This document shows positions 22,942-31,914 of a stretch of DNA of 39,184 nucleotides, piece by piece. The notes under the pieces are model-generated. The model did no database searches. It was not told the DNA's origin and worked only from the letters and a program-made list of their open reading frames with translations. The stretch is taken from contig NZ_JADGHH010000006.1 in assembly GCF_019689535.1 (NCBI RefSeq), positions 1-39,184 of the forward strand, in the 5' to 3' direction. The DNA comes from Pigmentiphaga sp. Lineage in GTDB: Bacteria > Pseudomonadota > Gammaproteobacteria > Burkholderiales > Burkholderiaceae_B. Position 1 is the first letter of the stretch. The number at the start of each line of letters is the position of its first letter. The translations under genes were made by a program, and so were the position numbers.

Positions 22942-23997
22942 ATGAATACGTTTGGTTATGCGGCATACGGCCCCGATTCCCCGTTGGCTCCCTACACGTT
23001 CGAGCGTCGCGAGCTGCGGCCCGACGATGTAGCTCTGGAGATTCTTTACTGCGGCGTGTGCCACTCCGACCTGCACACCGCGCGCAACGACTGGGGCTGG
23101 AGCTACTACCCGATCGTGCCAGGCCACGAGATCGTCGGCCGGGTGATCGAGGTCGGTTCGGAGGTCACTCGCTACAGGGCGGGCGACCATGTGGCGGTCG
23201 GTTGCATGGTCGATTCCTGCCAGGAGTGCGACCAGTGCCAAAAGGGAGAAGAACAGTTGTGCCGCGAGGGTAACGTCCAGACCTACGGGGGGCACGATCG
23301 CATCACCGGCGAACCGACCCAAGGCGGCTACTCCAAGCACATTGTCGTGCGCGAGGCGTTCTGCCTGCGCATGCCCGAGGGACTGGATCTGTCCAAGGCC
23401 GCGCCACTGCTGTGCGCCGGCATTACCACCTACTCCCCGCTACGCACCTGGGGCGTCGGCCCCGGTAGCCGGGTCGGCGTGATCGGCTTGGGCGGCCTGG
23501 GCCACATGGCGGTCAAGCTGGCCGTGGGCCTTGGCGCCGACGTGACCGTGCTCAGCCGCAGTTCCAACAAGGAAGCCGATGCGCTGGCGCTGGGCGCCGA
23601 CCGCCTGCTCCTGTCCTCCGATCCCGAAGCGATGGGCAAGGCCGCCAGTGGCTTCGACCTGATCATCGACACGGTTCCGGTCAAGCACGGCCTCGATCCC
23701 TACCTGCCGCTGCTCGACGTGGATGGCACTCTGGTCATCGTCGGCCAGGTCGGCCCGATGGACGAAGCCAGCACCGTGCCGCTACTGCTCGGTCGCCGCC
23801 GGGTCGCCGGCTCGCCGATCGGCGGCATCCGCGAGACCCAGGAACTGCTCGACTTCTGCGCCAAGAAGAACATCCTGCCGGACTGCGAAATGATCCGCAT
23901 GGATCAGATCAACGAGGCCTTCGAGCGCATGGAAAAGGCGGATGTGCGCTATCGCTTCGTGATCGACATGGCCTCGTTGTCCCCGGAAGAGGCTTGA
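22942..23997 (+). CDS. Zn-dependent NAD(P)-linked alcohol dehydrogenase (YahK/CAD-like)
   Basis: CGVCHSDLHTARNDWG, PGHEIVGRV, CQECDQCQKGEEQLC structural zinc cluster, GLGGLGHMAVKLAVGLGADVTVLSRS. Confidence 0.95.
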   Translation: MNTFGYAAYGPDSPLAPYTFERRELRPDDVALEILYCGVCHSDLHTARNDWGWSYYPIVPGHEIVGRVIEVGSEVTRYRAGDHVAVGCMVDSCQECDQCQKGEEQLCREGNVQTYGGHDRITGEPTQGGYSKHIVVREAFCLRMPEGLDLSKAAPLLCAGITTYSPLRTWGVGPGSRVGVIGLGGLGHMAVKLAVGLGADVTVLSRSSNKEADALALGADRLLLSSDPEAMGKAASGFDLIIDTVPVKHGLDPYLPLLDVDGTLVIVGQVGPMDEASTVPLLLGRRRVAGSPIGGIRETQELLDFCAKKNILPDCEMIRMDQINEAFERMEKADVRYRFVIDMASLSPEEA

Positions 23998-24004
23998 TCT
24001 TCGA

Positions 24005-25291
24005 GTGCCCATGGGTACCTCCGCCGCAATGACGTCCCGCCGGTCTCCTCCGGTCAGCGCTTCCGCTCCCGACCATGCGGGCGCGGGCGATACCGTGATT
24101 GGGCGCGGCAACGAATTGCGCCTGCTACTCATCCTCAGTGCGCTGATGTCGTTCGCGTCCGTCTCCACGGACATGTACTTGCCGGCGCTGCCGACGATCG
24201 GCCGCGCCCTGCACACGAGCGAGGCCAGTATCGAACTGACCTTCTCCGCGTTCCTGGTCGGTTTCAGTCTGGGCCAGTTGCTGTGGGGACCGATCAGCGA
24301 CCGCTACGGGCGGCGTCTCCCCATCGCCGTGGGCCTGGTGCTGTTCACCATCGGCTCCGCGGGCTGCGCCCTGTCGGCCACGGTCATGCAGATGATGGCC
24401 TGGCGCGTCGTGCAGGCGCTGGGGGCCTGTGTGGGGCCGGTGCTCTCGCGGGCCATGGTGCGTGATCTCTATGGCCGCGAACAGTCGGCCCGGATGTTGT
24501 CGACGCTGATCCTGATCATGGGCGTTGCGCCCCTGGTCGGGCCGCTGCTCGGCGGGCAGATCCTCGCGTTCTGGTCCTGGCAGGGAATCTTCTGGACGCT
24601 GGCCGGCGTCGGCGTATTGACCCTGGCCTCGCTGCTGGCGCTGCCGGAAAGCCTGCCGCCTTCGCGCCGCTCGGCCATGCCGTTGCGGCATACGTTCGCC
24701 AGCTATTGGGAACTGTTGGGGGATGTGCGGTTGATGGGCTATGCGCTCTCCGGCGGCTTCTTCTACGCGGGGGCCTATGCCTTCATCGTCGGCACGCCCT
24801 TCGTCTACATCGAGTACTACCACGTCTCGCCGCAGGCCTATGGCTGGCTGTTCGGCCTGAACATCCTCGGCATGATGGTCGCCAACCTCGTCAACCGCCG
24901 CTTGCTGACGCACTTCGGAAGCGAGCGCCTGTTCCACATCGGAACCCGGATTCTTGCAGTGACAGGGGTTGTCCTGGCGATCAATGCACGATTCGGCTGG
25001 GGCGGCTTGCCCGGCCTGGTGATCCCGATCTTCCTCTACATGTCGATGAACGGACTCATCGTGGCCAATTCGGTCGCCGGGGCGCTGTCCGCGTTCCCGC
25101 ACAAGGCCGGTTCGGCGTCCTCGCTGCTCGGGGCGATGCACTACGGCAGCGGTATTCTCACCGCGGCGATGCTGGGATGGTTCTCGGACGGAACGCCGTG
25201 GACGATGGCCTGGATCATGGGCCTGACTGGCCTCGGCAGCCTGGCGACTTCCTTGATTTCCACCCGCATTCGCAGGCGCCGACAGGAGTGA
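24005..25291 (+). CDS. MFS transporter, Bcr/CflA drug-resistance type
   Basis: STDMYLPALPTIGRALHTSEASIELTFSAFLVGFSLGQLLWGPISDRYGRRLPIAVGL...; 12-TM pattern. Confidence 0.92.
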   Translation: MPMGTSAAMTSRRSPPVSASAPDHAGAGDTVIGRGNELRLLLILSALMSFASVSTDMYLPALPTIGRALHTSEASIELTFSAFLVGFSLGQLLWGPISDRYGRRLPIAVGLVLFTIGSAGCALSATVMQMMAWRVVQALGACVGPVLSRAMVRDLYGREQSARMLSTLILIMGVAPLVGPLLGGQILAFWSWQGIFWTLAGVGVLTLASLLALPESLPPSRRSAMPLRHTFASYWELLGDVRLMGYALSGGFFYAGAYAFIVGTPFVYIEYYHVSPQAYGWLFGLNILGMMVANLVNRRLLTHFGSERLFHIGTRILAVTGVVLAINARFGWGGLPGLVIPIFLYMSMNGLIVANSVAGALSAFPHKAGSASSLLGAMHYGSGILTAAMLGWFSDGTPWTMAWIMGLTGLGSLATSLISTRIRRRRQE

Positions 25292-25299
25292 CGAAGACC

Positions 25300-26070
25300 A
25301 TGAAACGCTTTTCCTCATTGATCCCCGCGTTGTTGTTTGCCTCCTCCTTCCAGGCGAGTGCGCAGAGTTCGGTGCCGGACACCCCGGCCGCGCGGCAGGC
25401 TCGGGAAACCGCGCCGCAACTGTTCGCCTACACGCAGGACGTGCTGTTCGGCGACGTGTGGAAGCGCAAGGAACTCGCGCCGCGCGACCGCAGCCTGGTC
25501 ACGCTGTCCTCGCTGCTGGCGAACGGCCAGAGCGCCCAGATGACCTCGCACATCAACCTGGCGCTGGATCATGGCGTGAAGCCGAGCGAGATCATCGGGC
25601 TCATCACCCAGCTGGCCTTCTACACCGGCTGGCCGAACGCGATGAGCGCAGTCGGCGTCGCGCGCGAGGTCTTCGTGAAGCGCGGGATCGATCCCGAGCA
25701 GTACCGTGCCGCCTCGGAGGCGCTACTGCCGGTCGACGCGGCCGCCGAGGCCAAGCGCGCGTCGACGGTCAAGGAAAACGTCGCGCCGACTGCGCCGCAA
25801 CTGGCGCGATACACCGACGAGGTGCTGTTCGCCGACCTGTGGCGACGGCCGGACCTGGCGCCGCGCGACCGCAGCCTGGTAACGGTGGCAGCGCTGATCG
25901 CACGCGGCCAGCTCGACCAGGTTCCCTACCATCTGAATCGGGCCATGGACAACGGCCTGACCCAGACACAGGCCGCCGAAGCCGTCACCCATCTGGCTTT
26001 CTATGCCGGATGGCCGCGTGCCATGTCGGCCCTGCCGGTTCTGCAATCCGTGTTTGCGGAGAGGAAATGA
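25300..26070 (+). CDS. Exported protein with two carboxymuconolactone decarboxylase (PcaC-like) domains
   Basis: Signal MKRFSSLIPALLFASSFQASAQ; two repeats LFAYTQDVLFGDVWKRKELAPRDRSLVTLSSLLANGQ... and LARYTDEVLFADLWRRPDLAPRDRSLVTVAALIARGQ... Confidence 0.92.
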   Translation: MKRFSSLIPALLFASSFQASAQSSVPDTPAARQARETAPQLFAYTQDVLFGDVWKRKELAPRDRSLVTLSSLLANGQSAQMTSHINLALDHGVKPSEIIGLITQLAFYTGWPNAMSAVGVAREVFVKRGIDPEQYRAASEALLPVDAAAEAKRASTVKENVAPTAPQLARYTDEVLFADLWRRPDLAPRDRSLVTVAALIARGQLDQVPYHLNRAMDNGLTQTQAAEAVTHLAFYAGWPRAMSALPVLQSVFAERK

Positions 26071-26074
26071 CCCC

Positions 26075-27184
26075 ATGACGAGGAGCGCCCGCATGCAATC
26101 GAGAATCTTGACGCGATTCCTGTCCGCCGTGGCCGGCATTGTCGCGCTTGCCACCGGAACGGTGGCCCTGGCGACCGAGACCGGCAAGCCGGCCCCTCTG
26201 GTGATCCAGGAACAAGGCAGCTTCGCCGCCGGCGGCAAGGTCGCCACCGCACCGGGCACCTTCGACCCGCGCAAGCCGATGGAGCCGGCCGGCCAGACCT
26301 ACCACGGCGACCACGCCTACGCCTTCTACCAAATCCCGGTGAACGCGCGGAAGCTGCCGATCGTCATGTGGCATGGCGCCGGGCAGTTCTCCAAGACCTG
26401 GGAGACCACGGCCGATGGCCGCGAGGGTTTCCAGAACATCTTCCTGCGCCGCCGCTTCGGCGTGTACCTGATCGACCAGCCACGCCGCGGCGACGCCGGC
26501 CGCAGCATGGTCGAAGCGACGCTCAAGCCAACGCCGGACGAGCAACTCTGGTTCAACCAGTTCCGCATCGGCCTGTGGCCGAACTACTTCGACGGCGTGC
26601 AGTTCGCCCGCGACCCGGAAACGCTCAACCAGTTCTTCCGCGCGATGACGCCGAACACCGGGCCGTTCGACATGAACGTGGTGTCCGATGGCGTCTCGGC
26701 GGTGTTCGACCGGATCGGCCCCGGCATCCTGTTCACCCACTCGCAGGGCGGCGGACCGGGCTGGCTGACCGTCATCAAGAACGACAAGGTGAAGGCCGTC
26801 GTCTCGTTCGAGCCGGGCAGCAGCTTCGTCTTCCCGGAAGGCGAGGCGCCGGAGCCGATCCCGAGCGCCTTCGACACCGTGCAGGGTGCGACCGTCCCCC
26901 TGGCGCAGTTCATGGCCCTGACGCGGATTCCGATCCTGATCTTCTACGGCGACAACATCCCCGACCAGCCGGTCGATCTGCCGGCCCAGGACAGTTGGCG
27001 GGCGCGGTTGAAGATGGCCCGGCTGTGGCGGGATACGGTCAACCGGCATGGCGGCGACGTGACCGTGGTGCATCTGCCTGAGATCGGCATCAAAGGCAAC
27101 ACGCACTTCCCCATGTCCGACCTGAACAACGTCCAGATCGCGGATCAGGTTTCGCGGTTCCTTGCGGAGAAGAAGCTGGATTGA
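26075..27184 (+). CDS. Exported alpha/beta hydrolase
   Basis: Signal peptide; IVMWHGAGQFSKTWETT, THSQGG nucleophile elbow, YGDNIPD; RBS GAGGAAATGACCCCATG. Confidence 0.87.
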   Translation: MTRSARMQSRILTRFLSAVAGIVALATGTVALATETGKPAPLVIQEQGSFAAGGKVATAPGTFDPRKPMEPAGQTYHGDHAYAFYQIPVNARKLPIVMWHGAGQFSKTWETTADGREGFQNIFLRRRFGVYLIDQPRRGDAGRSMVEATLKPTPDEQLWFNQFRIGLWPNYFDGVQFARDPETLNQFFRAMTPNTGPFDMNVVSDGVSAVFDRIGPGILFTHSQGGGPGWLTVIKNDKVKAVVSFEPGSSFVFPEGEAPEPIPSAFDTVQGATVPLAQFMALTRIPILIFYGDNIPDQPVDLPAQDSWRARLKMARLWRDTVNRHGGDVTVVHLPEIGIKGNTHFPMSDLNNVQIADQVSRFLAEKKLD

Positions 27185-27250
27185 CCTGCCTGCGCAGACG
27201 CGCCGCGGCGCGCGGGCACGACCCTCGACAAGAGAAAACAGGAGTTAGCT

Positions 27251-28351
27251 ATGAGCAATGAAGAGATCAACGAAAAACGACGCGAGTTCCTCGGCGCCGC
27301 CGCGCTCGCCATTCCCGCGGCACTAATTGGAGTTCCAGCCATGACCACTACCACTACCGCATACGCAGCCGACTACCGGAAGAACCCGTTCACCCTGGTG
27401 TACGACGGCGCGATCACCAAGAACGAGCCGGGCAAGGTAAACATCCACCCGGTCAACTACGACCTCAACGGTCTGAATATCGTGGCCAACGTCTACACGC
27501 CGGCCAACTACGACCCGAGCAAGAAGTATGCGGCGGTCGTCATCGCGCACCCCAACGGTGGGGTGAAGGAGCAGACGGCGGGCCTCTATGCCCAGCATCT
27601 GGCCGAACGGGGCTACATCACCATTGCGATGGATGCCGCCTATCAGGGAGGCAGCGGCGGCGAGCCGCGCAGCGTGGACAAGCCCCAGTTCCGCATCGAG
27701 GACATCCACGGTGCGGCGGACTTCATCACCGGCTATCCCGGCGTCGATGCCGCACGCCTGGGGCTGCTGGGGATCTGCGGCGGTGGCGGCTACGCGCTGG
27801 CGGCTGCCAAGACTGACAAGCGCTTCAAGGCGCTTGCGACATTGAGCATGTTCAACTCGGGGCGTGTCCGCCGCAACGGTTTCAAGGACTCGCAGTTGGA
27901 CACGATCCAGCAGCGCCTGCAACAGGCGTCGGCCGCCCGTGCCCAGGAAAAGGCGGGAGGCGAAGTCCTCTATGCCGGCGATGCCAACCTGACGGATGCG
28001 CAGATCGACGCGCTGCCGTTCGACCTGTACCGGGAGGGCTACCACTACTACTGGCGGACCCACGCGCACCCGGGCTCGACCTTCAAGTACACCATGAGCA
28101 GCCTGCTGGACCTGATGCGCTGGGATGCCACCGATCAGATCGAGCTGATCGATGTGCCGCTGCTGATGATGGCCGGCAGCAAGGCCGACACCCTGTACAT
28201 GACCGAGGATGCCTTCTCCAAGGCCACCGGCACGAAGGACAAGGAGCTCTTCCTCATCGAGGGCGCCACGCACATCCAGACCTACTGGGTTCCCGAGTAC
28301 GTGGAAGCCGTGCTGGGCAAGCTGACCCCGTTCTACGCGAGAACGCTGTGA
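27251..28351 (+). CDS. Dienelactone-hydrolase-like alpha/beta hydrolase with Tat signal
   Basis: Tat motif KRREFLGAAALAIPAALIG; GICGGGGYA nucleophile (Cys) elbow; EGATHIQTYW. Confidence 0.87.
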   Translation: MSNEEINEKRREFLGAAALAIPAALIGVPAMTTTTTAYAADYRKNPFTLVYDGAITKNEPGKVNIHPVNYDLNGLNIVANVYTPANYDPSKKYAAVVIAHPNGGVKEQTAGLYAQHLAERGYITIAMDAAYQGGSGGEPRSVDKPQFRIEDIHGAADFITGYPGVDAARLGLLGICGGGGYALAAAKTDKRFKALATLSMFNSGRVRRNGFKDSQLDTIQQRLQQASAARAQEKAGGEVLYAGDANLTDAQIDALPFDLYREGYHYYWRTHAHPGSTFKYTMSSLLDLMRWDATDQIELIDVPLLMMAGSKADTLYMTEDAFSKATGTKDKELFLIEGATHIQTYWVPEYVEAVLGKLTPFYARTL

Positions 28352-29160
28352 TTCCTCATGCCGCCGTGGTCCGCCCGCCGGCCACGGTGCTCGCCGTCGG
28401 CGCGACCGGCAGCATTGGTCGCCTGGTGGTGGCCGAAGCCATCCGACAGGGTTACCAGGTGCGAGCGCTGGTCCGCGATGCGGCGAAGGCCCGTCGCGTA
28501 CTGCCGCCGCAAGCGGAACTGGTCGTCGGCGAAGTCACCCAGGCCAGCTCGGTGCAGGTCGCGGTCAAGGGCGTCGATGCCATCGTGTTCACGCTGGGCG
28601 CACGCAATGCCAAGGAGGTCGACTATGGCGGCGTGCGCAATGTTCTCGCCGCCCTGGGCCAGTCCAAGCCACGCATTGCGCTGATGACCGCCATCGGCGT
28701 GACCAAGCGCGTTGATGCGCGACTGGGCGTGCTAGAAGGACACGACTGGAAGCGGCGCTCTGAACGCCTGGTGCGCGCCAGCGGATGTCGCTACACGATC
28801 GTGCGGCCCGGCTGGTTCGACTACAACGAAGCCGACCAGCATCGCTTGGTGCTGTTGCAGGGAGACACCCGCAGGGCCAGTGATCCCAGCGATGGCGTGG
28901 TGGCGCGACAGCAGATCGCCGAGATCCTGGTGCGCAGCCTGTCGACGGCCGCCGCCGAGTGCAGAACGGTCGAGCTTGTCGCCGAACAAGGGCCACCGAC
29001 GCAGGACTTCGAGGCGTTGTTTGCCTCCACGCAAGCCGATTCCCCCGGATCGCTGGATGCCGTGCTCGACAAGAGCAACATGCCATTGGCCGACGAGCCC
29101 GGCTGGATCAAGGATGACTTGGCCGCCCAACTCGCCGGCCTGGTCGGACCCGGCATGTGA
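28348..29160 (+). CDS. NAD(P)-binding atypical SDR (NmrA/YwnB-like)
   Basis: VLAVGATGSIGRLVVAEAIRQGYQVRALVRDAAKAR; GTG start overlapping the upstream stop (GTGA). Confidence 0.88.
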   Translation: MIPHAAVVRPPATVLAVGATGSIGRLVVAEAIRQGYQVRALVRDAAKARRVLPPQAELVVGEVTQASSVQVAVKGVDAIVFTLGARNAKEVDYGGVRNVLAALGQSKPRIALMTAIGVTKRVDARLGVLEGHDWKRRSERLVRASGCRYTIVRPGWFDYNEADQHRLVLLQGDTRRASDPSDGVVARQQIAEILVRSLSTAAAECRTVELVAEQGPPTQDFEALFASTQADSPGSLDAVLDKSNMPLADEPGWIKDDLAAQLAGLVGPGM

Positions 29161-29215
29161 TGCGCTAGGGATGCTCTGAACAATTCCTCGGCGACAATAG
29201 CGCAAGGTTCGACGG

Positions 29216-30193
29216 ATGACGACGATGCAGCTGAGCTTCGGGGACGCGGAACACACGGGCAAGCGGAAGAAGACGCGACGCGAGATCTTCCTGGCGGAGA
29301 TGGAGCAGGTTGTGCCGTGGAACGCATTGCTGGCGCTGATCGCACCGCACTACCCGAAGATGGGCCAGCGTGGCCGGCAACCGTACCCGCTGGCGACGAT
29401 GCTGCGCATCCACTTCCTGCAGCAGTGGTACGCGCTGAGCGACCCGGGCATGGAAGAGGCGCTGTACGAGATGCCGGTGATGCGCCGCTTTGCCCGCCTG
29501 AGCGGGCTGGACACCATCCCGGACGAGACCACGATCCTCAACTTCCGCCGGCTGCTGGAGACGCATGATCTGGCGCCGCAGCTCCTGGAGCGCGTGAACG
29601 CGCACCTGGCGCGCAAGGGCCGGAGCCTGAAGGCGGGCACGATCGTGGATGCGACGATCATCGCGGCACCGAGCTCGACCAAGAACAGGGACGGCGAGCG
29701 CGACCCGGAGATGCACCAGACGAAGAAGGGCAACCAGTGGCACTTCGGGATGAAGGCGCACATTGGTGTGGACGAGGAATCGGGCCTGGTGCATCACGTG
29801 GAGTGCACGGCGGCGAACGTCAATGACGTGACACAGGTGCACAAGCTGCTGCACGGCAAGGAAGATACGATCTGCGGCGACAGCGGCTACACCGGCGCGG
29901 ACAAGCGCGAGGAGCTGCAAGGCGTGGAGGCTGCGTTCTGGATCGCGGAGAAGCCATCGAAGTTGCGAGCGCTGAAGAACATGCGCGAGCGCAAATACGC
30001 CGAGCGCTGGGAGCACTTCAAGGCCAGCCTGCGGGCGAAGGTTGAGCACCCGTTCCGGGTGGTGAAGCGGCAGTTCGGTTACACCAAGGTGCGCTACCGC
30101 GGCTTGGCGAAGAACACGGCGCAGGTGCTGACGCTGTTCGCGCTGTCGAATCTGTGGATGGCGCGGCGACGTCTGTTGCTGCCGACGGGGTAA
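29216..30193 (+). CDS. IS5 family transposase
   Basis: MTTMQLSFGDAEHTGKRKKTRREIFLAEMEQVVPWNALLALIAPHYPK...DETTILNFRRLLE...VDATIIAAPSSTKN...HPFRVVKRQFGYTKVRYRGLAKN. Confidence 0.96.
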   Translation: MTTMQLSFGDAEHTGKRKKTRREIFLAEMEQVVPWNALLALIAPHYPKMGQRGRQPYPLATMLRIHFLQQWYALSDPGMEEALYEMPVMRRFARLSGLDTIPDETTILNFRRLLETHDLAPQLLERVNAHLARKGRSLKAGTIVDATIIAAPSSTKNRDGERDPEMHQTKKGNQWHFGMKAHIGVDEESGLVHHVECTAANVNDVTQVHKLLHGKEDTICGDSGYTGADKREELQGVEAAFWIAEKPSKLRALKNMRERKYAERWEHFKASLRAKVEHPFRVVKRQFGYTKVRYRGLAKNTAQVLTLFALSNLWMARRRLLLPTG

Positions 30194-30221
30194 ATCCGTC
30201 TGTTGGACGGGGAAACCCGTC
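30184..30221 (+). terminator. Two tandem GACGG hairpins at the transposase 3' end
   Basis: GACGG-GGTAAAT-CCGTC (30184-30200) and GACGGG-GAAA-CCCGTC (30206-30221). Confidence 0.45.
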
Positions 30222-30323
30222 GAAAAGCGTCAGAAACGGCGCAAAATCGATCATATCGAGGTCGACTTGGCGCCTTGACGCTGAAATCCAAGCATCAGAG
30301 CGCTTTGATCAGACCTTCCTTAG

Positions 30324-30393
30324 TGAACGATCCCGCCTTGGCAACCTCCGCAAAGAGTACCAATCCTTGCAATCTTTCTATCTCATTGAGCAA
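30324..30393 (-). pseudogene. Truncated LysR N-terminus cut by the IS element
   Basis: Minus-strand translation LNEIERLQGLVLFAEVAKAGSFTK (TTG start near 30393, GGAGGT upstream), ending at the IS right end. Confidence 0.65.
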
Positions 30394-30462
30394 CGCGACC
30401 TCCAACGGCGACGCTTGAAAACCCGGTTCGGAGGGTTGTCACGTGATCCTCTTCCGCTTCGC

Positions 30463-31914
30463 TTACCATCCGCCACCGAGGGCGAGGAAAATCTGCACGC
30501 GGTCGTCCGCCAACTGGGCCTTGGCTGCGGCCAGTGCGCTTTCGGCCGCGGCCAGCGTGCGTTCGGCATCCAGCCGATCCAGGGTCGAGGCCGCGCCGCC
30601 GATTTCGCGACGCCTGATGATGTCTAGTGACCTGCGGCTTTCCTCGCATGCGGCTTCCAGTTCACGATAGCTATCCAGGTGCCGCGCATAGGTCGCAAGC
30701 GCGCTTTCGGCTTCCTGTAGCGCTTTGAGCACCTGCGCGTCGAAGCGCGCCAGCGCCGCGCGCTCCTGGGCGCCTGCAGCGTCTATACGCGCATGCGCGA
30801 GCTGGCGGTTGGGCAGGGTCCAGGAGATCACCGGCCCCAGGCTGTAGTGAACGGCCGCATCGCCCAATATGTCGGTTCCCATCCGCGCGGTCGTACCCAG
30901 GCCGGCGCCGAAGCTGACCGATGGGTACAGCGCAGCGGTCTCCACGCCAATCTTCGCGGTCGCGGCCGCCAGTTCGCGCTCGGCCGCGCGCACGTCGGGC
31001 CGGCGCCTGAGCAGTGCCATGCCGTCGCCGACGGGTATCGGCCGTGGCAACTGCGGCGTGGCTGTACAGGCCTGCAGCGGCGGGGGAAAGTCTTCCGGGC
31101 GGCGCCCGAGCAACACCGCCAAAGCGTACAGCGCGGACTTGCGCTGCCCTTCCAGAGATGGGACGGCGGCGCGTAGCTGCGCCAGTAGCGCGCGCGAACG
31201 CGACAGATCCAGCGGGGAGTAAAGGCCGGCGGCCGCGCCGCGCGCCAATAGCGCCAGGCTCTGCTGCTGGAGTTCTACGGAACGCCGCGCAACGGCTAGA
31301 CGTTCGCCCAGCGAGCAGATGTCACCATAGGCGCGCACCACTCGGGCCACCACGGTGGTACGCGCCAAGTCGAATGCGGCCGCGGTAGCCTGTAGGTTCG
31401 CCGTATTCATCTCCAGGGTGCGGCGGATGCGGCCGGCAACGTCGATCTCGTAGGAGATGCCGAAGGCGATGTCGTACTGGCCATACGCCTGACCGGCCGG
31501 CTCGACTCCCTTGTTGGAGGACTGCCCGTAGGCGATGGTCGGTGCTCCCTGCGGGGTATAGATCTGGGTCTGTACGCCGGCCTGGGCCTGGGTGGCACGC
31601 AGCACCGCCTCTGAAGTCTCGATGTTGGCGGCGGCCACGCGCAGGTCGGTATTGTGGGCGATCGCTTCGGAGACCAGCGCGTCGAGCTGGGGATCGGCAT
31701 AGAGCCGCCACCAATCCGATGGTAGTTCCTGCTCCTGGTATACACGCGCATCGAAGGCGTCAAAGTCCTTCTGGAGACGTTGCGACAACTCGGCAGGCAG
31801 TTGCGGCGGCCGGTACTCCGGTCCCACGGCCGCGCAGGCTGAAAGCAGCGCGCACGTTGCCGCCAGAAGCGTCAGCAATGATCGCCGATGACCGGCCGTG
31901 GTCGTTCGGCTCAT
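30463..31914 (-). CDS. Outer-membrane efflux lipoprotein (NodT/OprM family)
   Basis: Lipobox LLSACAAVGPEYRPPQLP; ...WWRLYADPQLDALVSEAIAHNTDLRVAAANIETSEA...; two TolC-like repeats. Confidence 0.93.
   Translation of the reverse strand: MSRTTTAGHRRSLLTLLAATCALLSACAAVGPEYRPPQLPAELSQRLQKDFDAFDARVYQEQELPSDWWRLYADPQLDALVSEAIAHNTDLRVAAANIETSEAVLRATQAQAGVQTQIYTPQGAPTIAYGQSSNKGVEPAGQAYGQYDIAFGISYEIDVAGRIRRTLEMNTANLQATAAAFDLARTTVVARVVRAYGDICSLGERLAVARRSVELQQQSLALLARGAAAGLYSPLDLSRSRALLAQLRAAVPSLEGQRKSALYALAVLLGRRPEDFPPPLQACTATPQLPRPIPVGDGMALLRRRPDVRAAERELAAATAKIGVETAALYPSVSFGAGLGTTARMGTDILGDAAVHYSLGPVISWTLPNRQLAHARIDAAGAQERAALARFDAQVLKALQEAESALATYARHLDSYRELEAACEESRRSLDIIRRREIGGAASTLDRLDAERTLAAAESALAAAKAQLADDRVQIFLALGGGW

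Larger units (their letters stand above)
29169..30319 (+). mobile_element. IS5-family insertion sequence (IS1478-like)
   Basis: Transposase ORF flanked by imperfect inverted ends GGATGCTCTGAACAA (29169) and, reversed, GGAAGGTCTGATCAA (ends 30319); flanks CTAG (29165-29168) and TTAG (30320-30323). Confidence 0.75.

Noticed and set aside
24125-25318. 397-aa minus-strand ORF opposite the MFS gene
   Set aside because: Antisense shadow; Arg/Gln/Ala-rich with no fold signature, while the plus strand is a clear transporter.
25985-27106. 373-aa minus-strand ORF opposite the alpha/beta hydrolase
   Set aside because: Shadow ORF; plus strand has signal peptide and catalytic motifs.
30154-30627. 157-aa plus-strand ORF spanning the IS right end and efflux gene 3' end
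   Set aside because: Crosses the IS boundary and is antisense to the outer-membrane factor gene; not a plausible gene.
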